This document shows, piece by piece, positions 54,401 to 63,300 of a stretch of 64,000 nucleotides of DNA. The DNA comes from a virus. The notes under the pieces are model-generated. The model did no database searches and had not been told where the DNA came from. It saw only the letters and a list, made by a program, of their open reading frames with translations. The position numbers and the translations under genes were made by a program. The stretch lies in the IMG/VR virus record IMGVR_UViG_3300032286_000510, positions 1 through 64,000 of that record, one strand, 5' to 3'. Position 1 is the first letter of the stretch, and every line of letters begins with the position of its first letter.

Positions 54401-55722
54401 ATGTGTTGACTCTTTCTGGAATACCATTCAGAACTGGAATTGGAACTACTGCATTTAAAATTACAGTAAAGAATAGATATCAAAGCAAATTCTCTGGTTG
54501 GACTTTTGGTCAATTATTAGAACTTGACGATTTTAGTAATTTATTTAATGGATCCAGAAAGTCATTTTTATTAACAAGAACTATAGTCACTAAAGAATAC
54601 TATAGCATAAATGCACAAAAAGATTCTGGAATTATTTTGAAAAATAATTTACTTATTTTCTTAAATGATGTATTACAAAAACCAGAAATAGATTATACTT
54701 TCAATGGTGGAACTAGAATTACATTCCAAGAAGCACCAAAATATGGAAGTAAATTAAAAATTTATTTTTATGTTGGATCTTCGGAAGATTATGTGATTAT
54801 TGATGTGGATCAATCAGTAAAACCAGGAGATAGATTGAGATTGCAAGAACAAAATAACGTCCCATCTCAAGATGAAAGAATCATTTATGAATTAATTGCT
54901 TCGGATAGCGTCGAAACACAAACTTATGGTGGTATTGGAATAGTAACAGATTCCACATTCTTGAGACCAATAGTTTGGACAAAACAATCTTCAGATCTTA
55001 TTATTGATGGAATCAAAATATCAAAACAAAGAGATTATCTCGAACCGCAAATATATCCAAGTACAAATATCATTGCTTCAGTTGCATCAACTGATTCAAA
55101 AATTTATGTCAAAAATACATATCCATTGTTTAATAACTTGGATGACCTATCGCAAACTTTAAATGATATTATAATTGTTGGTTTGGGAACTACTGCAGTG
55201 ACCGAAAAAATAAAAAAAGTCACATATTCTGGAGATTATGGGATTGTTGTTGGAATTGCGACAAGTGCTACTGGAATAAGCACATCATCACCTATGATTA
55301 TTTTTGACATAAATCCAAATCCAAATATTTCCGGAAATGTAATTAGACCAGGAATTTCAACAGGTGATTATTTTGTTATTGAAAATACAATAATTGGTTC
55401 CGGTGTAACTTCCATAAAGAATAATTTATCTTCGGTTGTTTCTGTTGGAAATAGTTTTATTGATAATGTTTATTATGCAAGTAATATTGTTTCGGTTGGA
55501 TCAAGCACTCTTCGTGTATATTCAAATGTAACATCTATTTCTGGAGTAAACACATCTACATTACCTAATCTTAATTTTTACGGAACTTATACTTGGGGAT
55601 CAATCAATATATCTAGAAATCCAAATTCTAAATCATTTCAATTTTATAATCAAAATGGTATTGCTGGAATCGAAACGTCAGCACACGTTTCTAGATTATT
55701 GCAATTGAGATTAACTTATTAA
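45484..55722 (+). CDS. Giant baseplate/tail protein, gp7-like with YHYH-type motif, 3412 aa
   Basis: The N-terminus (VENQIPEFLNEENPLFKEFLNQYY, then GFENRTFISGVSIENILTRAKDFYRSKGTDSAIKILFKILFG) is that of the cyanophage gp7-position wedge protein. Residues about 1225-1245 hold SPIIGWAYDGNPIYGPYG, a YHYH-type motif. Many glycine-rich repeats of the form GxGYxxxPxVxIxGGxGxGAxA occur around residues 690-770, 1080-1160 and 2840-2970, suggesting beta-solenoid or prism arms. It is about three times the length of T4 gp7 (1032 aa), so several arms were added. Two bases after gp6. Confidence 0.75.
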   Translation: MSENKVKISNIVENQIPEFLNEENPLFKEFLNQYYISQEFDYSIVNLAENIFSYKHIDTYRNVGLSTISIKLTSNVLAFEDTIDVTTTIGFPPKYGLLKVNDEIITYTGITTNSFTGCIRGFSGISQIETEGNPEFLTFSSTEAQEHSSGSLVSNLSFIFVQEFFKKYKYQFLPGFENRTFISGVSIENILTRAKDFYRSKGTDSAIKILFKILFGKNVQIIKPFDNTISTSEAEWISVDEMIVESLDGNPSNLKETTIYQNSFNFPTASGTISNVEDIYLANKKYYKISFPKFTINGNFLISNKTKVIGNTPSSDVVTVDSTIGFKDSGNFYYLDKESNVYNQIEYTSKSHNQFFGCIGLTTSLTENTPIIDNNFVYGYENNDINLICKMRVVGTISNLSTGVENTKYFLPGDKIKLKYIGEKTSLDDKKFSTWFYNNISYVETQSVDAATKTIITKSPHFLHKGDNVDIINKLTNSTTVSSSEVSSVLNSTQFQITTGSLDNNTEYYVKKNLNFVSSNLNLNSLLADIQNSFIDKDENTYIAFSGYPSYSALETTNRSKTFTSNSASSGVINISSHGFITGDKIYLEASSDITGVSSGYYYANKLNENSIQLSLSRLNIYSNDFLIFNGSGDTTNTITPADLYGSNLINQDNFKRILKIPQKNTNNLSLNGPIGVFLNGVELYSPISNDSVFYGQLQKINILDSGLNYDVINPATISIVDSSGTGAEAYPHLSGNIEEIILENPGFNYIDLPTVKISGGNGSGCVAEAKMTSHQHFVSFSDLKVNLISNSINLDDDHKFFDGEEVIYTSSGLPIGIGSTNVGFSTSCLTNNAFYYISKIDGTSFSIAVSKENALAKTNLIDFTSFGNQTHTFKSSKFKNIIDRISIQNPGSTYSNKKVVVDSIAYPPLEKKDIIKTFVGINTYDNYIFAINHNYKNGDILTYSVDGTTISGLSTSNYYKVTIIDENKFKLSYAGTASSISTIDYDNKIYANLTNIGVGTHTFNYPPITVSIFGNTGISSTTIPSYYTATAHAVVSGKVENVFLKKGGVGYGVTNIINLIRRPEVILQTGKNASIRAIVNDSGEISDVYIIDKGSEYTTPPILEVIGSGKYAKLNANIFNGQITSINIISSGKGYSKNNTTIKVSPRGSGAFFNAEIQKWSINAVEKYKNILETEQYKGTLQIPSEAKFKENKIGSYYATKEIRKILNDNLDQNTFEELDELNSHSPIIGWAYDGNPIYGPYGNAKAIADSSGTGGLKRITSSYNKLSSIIDTNLRPPYPSGYFIEDYNFDNSGDLDEYNGRFIVNSDFPNGTYAYFSTLDIDKKPSFPYTTFKHHNATDLFNYDVLKTQSDLYLNTGEYKRNITPQGISEKYKKYPFFNDNFNSNVNLEVILTKKSKISEIIVKDGGSSYKVGDDVIFLNDPNINSSVKEVLGKNIVSIASSEIINENLVFSFLDKKVTALSTAPHNFVDGDIVEISGISTSLYKSIEGLKTIEVSSIVASLSVSIGNTSTTGITTFISISDPTSNGNFTPNNIIQIESEQLLILNLDNYNNRYRVQRAYNNTVGSAHTATSIVRLLPKSFTFDNNLPIPTNNETNYSYYFNPNNSIGIGSSYTNIIVETSGSNNIVKSVPPKAIYLPNHKFNTGDLLSYTSIGSTIVASKDSSLTPTFKLNDFQNLYCVKISDEYIGISTEKVGFTTSSVYFVSYTGTNHNFESIKNQITGNSKKVNVTVTVDESIDLKVDDNINLNILPKLNQSFNFKFNSVIKKLVVNPVSFASTAVGVGTANSTITINNHNYKTGDVVVYTAANPITPLVNNEIYYVIKTSNSSIKLASNSYNASKLDYEYIGISSYGSGTHDLSLINPKLTFYKGNNVSIAVSDTSLSGYDIKFYYDNQFKSEYNSTLIRKYGTIGDSNPSSRINVYIGDSIENQFFYRIEGKDINFTDTYPSSTNTDVKNYSLIEIKQSIYNGSHIISGVGTTSFDFTLVGTAETTSYVSSGFSTAYYSTDSKNTKGKIFSIKTINFGSNLQKIPQISSIQSDEGTNGVLSIESNDIGTVKDIRVINQGLEFSNNKTLTPKADTYTILKLKNVYKLKTIGITTGGKNYTTAPNVIAVGNSSILTRTSIQGSSVEKIEIISNDSGLTNDIRILPTNNSNGVGIINASSSFKLNTLYLKAPLLGFTEFPFNIGDKIFVENISITDSSDGYNSSDYDYKYFTVTGINTISGSEYVRYSISGLGNTGGLFDSTKTFGRVIKVNDLASFDVEFEKINFLEGEKITQLSDNTTAYVSENGWDPEAQTLKVINIDGKFNEDSQIKGSVGNYKSSIDSIYSFDFDLNVNSTTKKNKNWNTDKGKLNFDSQRIQDSDYYQRFSYSIKGEVEYDAWKESVNSLTHTSGFKNFSNLEILNGVGKTSSIKSTDSQIDLNVEILSSASVNDRLYYDFASEDTNNQSLSKIIKFDSKIITDYNESRTNKVLEIDDISSQFTGITTTLGGQIVGLTSFRLYNNTNTLLYKNFNSSAITTSLSLITITDHEFNTGEILQYSPNGGTPIGIITTTVVGVGTTTILPSNVYAIKISKDTIKLAIGSSEASSGVAITFTSSGIGTQHSLSVESELATSRCFITVDNIIQSPLSRKDILVGLSTQVGLTTTTIYLNDISKIQGKSLIKIENEIVKVNLVGVGSTNSLNVIRSYMGSVASAHTVGAAVTVLSGDYRIKKGTIYFSDAPYGPTGIGSLTSKSTFAGRVFYRLNYDTNHIIDDISESFNSIQNKFDLKTNGTTLSGIQTSFGVVLVNNIFQRPFYGDVGSILESDYQIVGTGQTISFTGSNYKNLPRGGVINEFDVINGSGYQTPYRASAYVTVSVGGTIQSIGLSTGGSGYIAAPRVSIADTLGIGVSIVSSITNGIVTSFTIVNPGSGYTTSSPPIVTIDEPYPYKNLLLTGGNGTGAKMNVVVGTGGSIISFDLQDRGYGYNIGDVLTLSGIPFRTGIGTTAFKITVKNRYQSKFSGWTFGQLLELDDFSNLFNGSRKSFLLTRTIVTKEYYSINAQKDSGIILKNNLLIFLNDVLQKPEIDYTFNGGTRITFQEAPKYGSKLKIYFYVGSSEDYVIIDVDQSVKPGDRLRLQEQNNVPSQDERIIYELIASDSVETQTYGGIGIVTDSTFLRPIVWTKQSSDLIIDGIKISKQRDYLEPQIYPSTNIIASVASTDSKIYVKNTYPLFNNLDDLSQTLNDIIIVGLGTTAVTEKIKKVTYSGDYGIVVGIATSATGISTSSPMIIFDINPNPNISGNVIRPGISTGDYFVIENTIIGSGVTSIKNNLSSVVSVGNSFIDNVYYASNIVSVGSSTLRVYSNVTSISGVNTSTLPNLNFYGTYTWGSINISRNPNSKSFQFYNQNGIAGIETSAHVSRLLQLRLTY

Positions 55723-55728
55723 TTAAAG

Positions 55729-55736
55729 TATAAATA
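55729..55736 (+). promoter_or_regulatory. T4-type late promoter
   Basis: TATAAATA 23 bases before the gp8 start. Confidence 0.7.
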
Positions 55737-55751
55737 GTCAAAAAGAACAAA

Positions 55752-57314
55752 ATGCCCGCTATAATTACTGATCAATTTAGAATATTAAATACAGAAACTT
55801 TTGTTAAAAGTTTTACTGGAATTGGTACTACGACAAATTACTATTATAGTTTTTTGGCTCATCCAAATCCCACAAACACAACTATTGAAAATTATGGTAC
55901 TTCTAATTGGCAAGCACAGCCACCAGAACCAAAAGATTCATTTAGGGATGGGAATTCATACTTTGATAGTATGTTATTTTTGAAAAGGATAACATCCAAT
56001 GATGTTGCTAGAATTATTCCTAGATTGAATTGGGAATCTGGTGTAAGTTATGATATGTATAGAAATAATTATAGTATTGACAATCCTGCTCCACAAACTG
56101 ACGCAAAAACTTTATACGAATCTAGGTTTTATGTAATAAATTCCGAGTATAAAGTATATATTTGTTTAAATAATGGATCAAATCCAGAATATCCAAAAGG
56201 ACAAAAATCATTATATGAACCAAATTTCGTAGATACAAATCCGCAAATAGCAGGGGATGATGGATACTTATGGAAATATCTTTACACAATTTCTCCATCA
56301 GACATCTTGAAATTTACAACTGAAACTTATATTCCTGTTCCAAAAACTTGGGGTGATCCGACAACAGAATCTATCAAAAATTCTGCAGTTAATGGAAAAA
56401 TACAGACTGTAATTATAAAAAATAGAGGATTGGGGTATACACTTTCCGGTGGTGGTGGTTCAACTGGAACTATTACTGACATTCCAATATTAGGAGATGG
56501 AACTGGAGGAACAGTATCAATAACAATCAATGGTGGAGAAATTGATACAATACAAGTTACAAATGGTGGTTCTAATTACACTAAAGGATTCATAAACTTT
56601 GGTAGTGGTTTTGGGGGAATTCCAGAGATTACAGGAGGTTCTGGGGGTTCTTTGGAGGTGATTATTCCCCCAATTGGTGGTCATGGATTTGATATTTACA
56701 AAGAACTTGGATCATATAGAGTTATGATCTATTCAAAATATGATTCTGACCCAGATTATGTTATTGGAAATAATTTTTCAAGAATTGGAATAGTCAAAAA
56801 TCCAGTTGTTTATGGCAGTCAAGTAGATCCAATAAATACTTCCACAGCAACAAATCTTGGTGCATTGAAATTAAAACCAGTGGGATCTGGCAATACGTCG
56901 GATACAACATATCCAATAAATGCATTAATAACACAATCTGTTGGGGTTGGATCCACTGCGGTTGGATATGTTGCTTCTTGGAATGGAAATACTGGCATTT
57001 TAAAATACTATCAACCAGTTGGACTATCAACTTTGTCTACATATGGTTATAAGTTAAATTCATTTGTTGGTTCTGAAACAACAATAAATTGCTCCAATGT
57101 CACTGGGTCTCCGTTAATTGTGGATACATCATTCTTTGGTGACAATATTCAAGTTGGCGGAAAAATAATTCAACTTGGACAAACTTTTATTGGTGGAATT
57201 TCAAATCCAGATATAAAAAAATATTATGGTGAAATCATTTATATTGACAACAGAGCTCCAATAACGAGATCTGCTTCACAAAAAGAAGAATTAAAAATTG
57301 TAGTAGAATTCTAA
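55752..57314 (+). CDS. 8: Baseplate wedge protein gp8
   Basis: The first 190 residues (AIITDQFRILNTETFVKSF, YYSFLAHPNP, SNDVARIIPRLNWESGVSYDMY, DGYLWKYLYTISPSDILKF) are typical of gp8 in T4-like cyanophages. A glycine-rich insert of about 90 residues (GLGYTLSGGGGSTG..., like the repeats in the giant protein) sits near 215-305. Then GHGFDIYKELGSYRVMIYSKY resumes the gp8 core. 520 residues against 334 in T4. Confidence 0.85.
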   Translation: MPAIITDQFRILNTETFVKSFTGIGTTTNYYYSFLAHPNPTNTTIENYGTSNWQAQPPEPKDSFRDGNSYFDSMLFLKRITSNDVARIIPRLNWESGVSYDMYRNNYSIDNPAPQTDAKTLYESRFYVINSEYKVYICLNNGSNPEYPKGQKSLYEPNFVDTNPQIAGDDGYLWKYLYTISPSDILKFTTETYIPVPKTWGDPTTESIKNSAVNGKIQTVIIKNRGLGYTLSGGGGSTGTITDIPILGDGTGGTVSITINGGEIDTIQVTNGGSNYTKGFINFGSGFGGIPEITGGSGGSLEVIIPPIGGHGFDIYKELGSYRVMIYSKYDSDPDYVIGNNFSRIGIVKNPVVYGSQVDPINTSTATNLGALKLKPVGSGNTSDTTYPINALITQSVGVGSTAVGYVASWNGNTGILKYYQPVGLSTLSTYGYKLNSFVGSETTINCSNVTGSPLIVDTSFFGDNIQVGGKIIQLGQTFIGGISNPDIKKYYGEIIYIDNRAPITRSASQKEELKIVVEF

Positions 57315-57318
57315 AGAA

Positions 57319-60300
57319 ATGGCACAAAACACTAATTTAAATGTCTCTCCATATTTTGATGATTTTGATGAGAATAAAAACTACAAGAAAGTTTTATTCA
57401 AACCTGGATTTCCAATTCAATCTAGAGAATTAAACACTCTACAATCAATTCTTCAAAATCAAACTGAAAAATTTGGTAAATATTTTTTCAAGGAGGGATC
57501 AGTTGTTATTCCAGGAGCAACTTTTTATGATGATAGATATTTTGCCGTTAGAATAGATCCATATTTTTTGAATATACCTGTAAAGGAATATACAAATATA
57601 CTAGCATCCGAAGAGATTGAAATAAAAGGAGAAACTTCTGGTGTAACTGCAACTGTTATTAATAAAATTACAGATACGGAATCTACAGATGGATTCGATA
57701 CTCTTTATGTAAAATACAAATCTGCTGGAATAGATCCAAATATAAAAACTTTTATTGATGGCGAAAATTTAATCACACTTTCAGATATTGATTATTCTTT
57801 AACTAAAATTTCAGCAAATAGTTCATTTGCAAAATGTATAATTTCAAATTCAACTAAAATTGGATCTTGTGCTTCAATTAATGAAGGCGTTTATTTTATA
57901 AGAGGATATTTTGTAAAAGTACAAAAAGAAACAATAATTTTAGATCAATATAGTAATTCTCCCAGTTATAGAATTGGGTTATTAATCAATGAAGAAATTA
58001 TTTCAGCATCAAGTGAAAATCCAGATCTTTTTGACAATGCTCAAGGATTTCCAAACGAATCAGCACCAGGAGCTGATAGATTTAAAATTAGTGTAAGTTT
58101 ACATAAAAAAGAATTAACTGATTTAAATGATCAAAATTTTATAGAATTGATTCGTGTAGATCAAGGAATATTACAAAAATTTGTCAATAAAACAGAATTA
58201 AATATTTTTAAAGAAGAATTAGCAAGGAGAACATTTGAAGAGTCTGGGGATTATTATATTTCCCCATTTGCTATTGATGTAAGAGAATCTTTGAATGATA
58301 GAATTTCAAATAGAGGTGTATATTATGAAAATCAATTAACGCAGAATGGAAATACTCCATCTGATGATATTTTTGTTTTACAAGTTTCTCCAGGAAAAGC
58401 ATACATTAGAGGATACGATATTGATAAATTATCTACATCATCTATAGATTCAGTAAAACCAAGAACTACAAAATCAAAACAGAATGTAAGTCTGCCAATA
58501 AAAATTGGTAACTTGGTGAGAACAAATAATGTTTATGGTTCTCCAAAAATTGGATTTTCTACAACATATACAGTAAGTTTATTGAATCAGCGATTGAATG
58601 GAAATCGCACAATCGGATCTGCAACAACCATTGGTATTGCTAGAGTTTATGACTTCAACCAAAGATCTGTTTCTGGAGTTTCAACTACTCAATACGATTT
58701 AAGACTTTTTGATATTCAAACATATACTTCAGTCACAATAGGATTTGGAATCACTGCATCGGCAGACTCACACATTAAAGGTCAATATAGTGGTGCAACA
58801 GGATTTCTAAAAAATTCAATTTCAAATGGAACATCTCTAACCATATATGACACCAAAGGAAATTTCACAATTAATGAACCAATTATAGTTAATGGGATTA
58901 ACGCAGGTAGAAATTTAACATCAGTAATAGATTATAACTTTACCGATGTCAAATCAGTGTATGGAATAGTTGGAGTATCAACTTTTGCTTCTGATTTTGT
59001 TTTGGATCAAAAAGCAAAAGTTTTTACAGAGACAAGTCAATTTACAATTACTTCAGGAACAACAGGAGTCAGTACAGTAACAAGCCCAAGTGTTTCTGAT
59101 TTTAGATCAATAGTAAAAGTTGGAGATATTGTACAATATTCTAGACCAGGATTCAGTACAATTACATACAATAGAGTATCAAATGTTTCCGCAACCAATC
59201 TAACAGTTGTTGGTTTGTCTACAGTTATTGGAGTTTGTGAAGGTGGTCTTGTTGGGTCCGATTTAACTGTTGTTGATTTTGATGTTGTGATTCCATCATT
59301 GGAGAATGCATCAAATCCTGGATATACAATTGATGTGCAAAATAGATATGTTTCTTCAATTAATTTATTAGATTCTACATATATTGCAAGAAAGCAAATT
59401 TCAAAAAACATTACAGGATCTACATATACTTTCTATCTGAGTGATCTTGGAGATAATAATATCTATTTTGAACCATTTAAAGAAGATAATTATATCTTAA
59501 CTTGGGAGACAGGACAAAAAGAAGTTTTAACTAACGCACAAGTATCTTTTAGTGGAAATTTAAGAGAATTAACTATTTCTGGTCTTTCTAGAACTGGAAA
59601 TGCAACTTTATCTTGTACAGTGAAAAGAACATCACTTTCTTCTAAAGAAAAAACATTAGTTAGATGTAATGAATTAATAGTCAATAGATCAAAATATAGT
59701 GGATCTGGAATTGGTTCAACTACTTTTAATGATGGACTTACATATAGTTCAGTATATGGAACTAGAGTACAAGATAGTGAAATTTCATTAAATTATCCAG
59801 ACATCTATAGAATTTTAGGTGTTTTTGAATCTAATGATAGCAACAATCCAACTTTACCATCATTAACAGTTTCGTCACAATCTGATAGTTTTGCAAATAA
59901 TGTAAAAACTGGAGAACAACTTATTGGAAATTCTTCTGGAGCACTTGCTCGGGTTGTATATGTTGATGGATCAAATCAAATAAGATTTGTATATGAAAAT
60001 GAAAAAACTTTTGAAATTGGAGAAACAATAACATTTAAAACTTCTTCAATTATTGCAACTATTAGTATTTTGATAGTTGGAGATAGAAATATTGTCAGAA
60101 ATTATGAATTTGATGATGGGTATAGATTAGAATATGCAGATTATGGAAGAATTATAAGAGCATCTGGAAATTCAGAACCAACTAAAAAATTAAGTATTAT
60201 TTTTGATTATTATCAGAATAATGAATCATCAGGAACAGTTGAGTCTGTAAATAGTTACAATTCATTAAATTATTCTAAAGAAATACCCTCAGTATTGGGT

Positions 60301-63300
60301 GTGCGAGCATCTGACTACATTGATTTAAGACCAAAAGTTTCACCATACTCTACATCCAGTACATTATCACCATTTTCGTTCTCAAGTAGAAATTTTTCAG
60401 GATCTTCTTCCGAAAGTATTGTTTCCAATGAAACAATTGTAGTTGATTATTCATATTATCTTGGAAGATTGGATAGATTGTATCTAACTAAAGATGGATT
60501 GTTTGAAATAAAAAAAGGAGAACCATCCGAAAATCCAAAACTTCCTGTTCCAAATAATGAAGGATTTGAAGTTGCAACAATTTCAATGAATCCTTATGTA
60601 ATCAATGCTACTAATGATTGTTCAATAAAAACTATACCTCATAAGAGGTATACTATGAATGATATTGGAAATCTTGAAACCAGAATTAAAACATTAGAAG
60701 ATTATACAACTCTTTCTTTACTTGAAACTGATACAAAAAATCTTTCAATTAAAGATCCAAATACTGGACTTGATAAATTTAAATCAGGATTTTTTGTAGA
60801 TACTTTCAGAAATCACGAATCTCACAATTTGACTGGTGATTCTAAATTTGATATTGATGTGGAAAATGGAGAATGCAGACCAAGATCAACAGAAAGGAAT
60901 GTTTCTTTAATTTTTGAAACAAAATCATCTTTGGCAAATCCAACAAATTCAGACTATCGTTGGATTGAAGATTTTGAATCTGACAATATTACAAGAAATG
61001 GTGTAGGATTAACTTTAAAATACACTGAAGTTCCATTTATTGTCCAAAGTCTTGCAAGTAGAACAGAAAATATAAATCCTTTCCACATAGCATTATATGC
61101 TGGAGCAATTGAACTCACTCCAATATCCGATTTCTGGATTGAAGAAGTTATGCTAGAAACTCCAGATGTAATAAAAATTGATTCTACTTTTGGCGCTGTT
61201 GCGGAATTACTTGGAGTAGAAAATAGAGAAAATGGTGGAATGTCGGCAAGTTATTGGAATTCCCACGAAACAACTTGGACTGGAAGAGAATTAATTAGAG
61301 AAGAATTGGTCGCTAGTGATTTAGTTTCATCAAAATCATCTGCTGATGAGCAATACAGAAACCAAATACCAAGAAGAAGAAGTGTAACTACTACTACTAA
61401 TGTGTTTTCTAATGATTATCTACAAACAATCAAACAAACAGGAATAGACAAAACTTTTGGTCTACAATTGACTGCTGGTGAAAAAAATATAAGTCTCGGA
61501 AATAGAGTTGTTGGGGTTGATGTTTTATATAATTGCCGCTCTAGAAACATCGAAGTAGTTGGAAACAAATTAAAACCAAATACAAGATATTATGTTTTCT
61601 TTGAAAATACAGATGTGACAGAATATTGCACCCCAAAACTTTTGCCAATCACAATGACAAGAGGATCATTTAAAACTTCTGATATTGTAAGAACTTCGGC
61701 GGCAACACAATCAGTTGGAAATCCTAAAATTAAATTTAGAGTTGCACAACTCAATCACAAATTTGGTGATTTTAAAACACCAACTGTAACTTATAGTACA
61801 GATCCATATACATTATCTCCTTTGGGATCATCATATTCAAGCACCAGTACGCTTATAAACCTTGATACTGGTGATTTAGCACTTCTAGTTGATCCATCAC
61901 GTTTTGGGTGGGTTAGAAAAGGTTCTGTGATAGCAAATGAATCTGGAACTGCTGAAGCTGTTGTTAATGAATTGAGTTTAAAGAGTGACGAAAAAGGAAC
62001 TCTTATTTTCTCGTTATTTATTCCGGATCCAAAAATTGCAAGTAATCCTAAATTTACAACTGGAAAAAATACAATTAGAATTACAACAAGTCCAACAAAT
62101 GCAAATAATTTAGATCTAGGAGAAAGTTCTGCACAAACAACTTATTTTGCTACTGGTTATGCACAAAATACCCAAGAGCAAACACTTTCAATCAAAACTC
62201 CAGAAATTGAAAGAAAACAAATTGGTTCTGATCAACCAATCACACAAATAACACAAAATCTTGATGAAAATAGAATTGAAACCAGAACAAATGTTTCTGA
62301 TACTGGTTGGTATGATCCTCTTGCTCAATCTTTCTTAATTGAAAGAGACAAATATCAAGATGGAGTATTTGTTACTGGTGGAGAAGTTTACTTTAAAACA
62401 AAAGATGAAGTTTCTCCGGTGACAATCCAAATTAGAACCATGAAAGATGGTTCTCCAACTGGAGTAATCGTCCCCTTTGCAGAAACACAAGTTGACCCAA
62501 AAGACATTCCACTCTCCACAGATGGAAGTGCTGCAACTACATTTAAGTTTTCAACGCCAGTATATTTACAATCTGGATATGAATACGCACTTGTTTTGGT
62601 ATCTCCCACTAGTAAATACTTAACATTCACGTCTAGGGTTGGTGAAGAGGATTATATTCTCGGATCAATAAGCAATAAGCAACCATATATGGGTTCATTG
62701 TTTAAATCGCAAAATGGATCAACTTGGGATCCAAGTCAATTTGAAGATTTGAAGTTTAAACTTTTCAAGGCAAAGTTTGTAACAAATACTCCATCTAGTT
62801 TTATATTTTATAATTCGGACCTTCCAAAAGGTAAGATTTTAAAAGAAAATCCAGCAACTTCATATTCGAAGAGACAATATGTTTCTATTGCAAACACAAC
62901 TATTGCATTTGTCCAAGGAAATAGTTTAACTCAAACAACATCTTATGGTAATATTTTTGATTATGGTGGTCCAGTTGGATTAGGAACAACTTCTCTTTTT
63001 GTATCTTCTACTGGAATTGGATTGACTGATGGTACTTTTGCTGGAATTGGATTTAGTGCAATAACTGGTTATGGAAGTTCTTGCGTTGCAACAGTTACTG
63101 TTTCTAGTGGTTCTGTAACTAATTTAAATGTAACAAGTGGAGGAAACGGATATAAAGTTGGTGATTTGATTTTGGCAAATCAATTAGGAAATACCGGAAC
63201 TGGAGTGAGAGCGACAGTTGGAATTGTCACCAATACAAATTTGTTAATTGTTGATGATGTGAATGGATCATTTAATACATCAAATTCTTTGACATATTAT

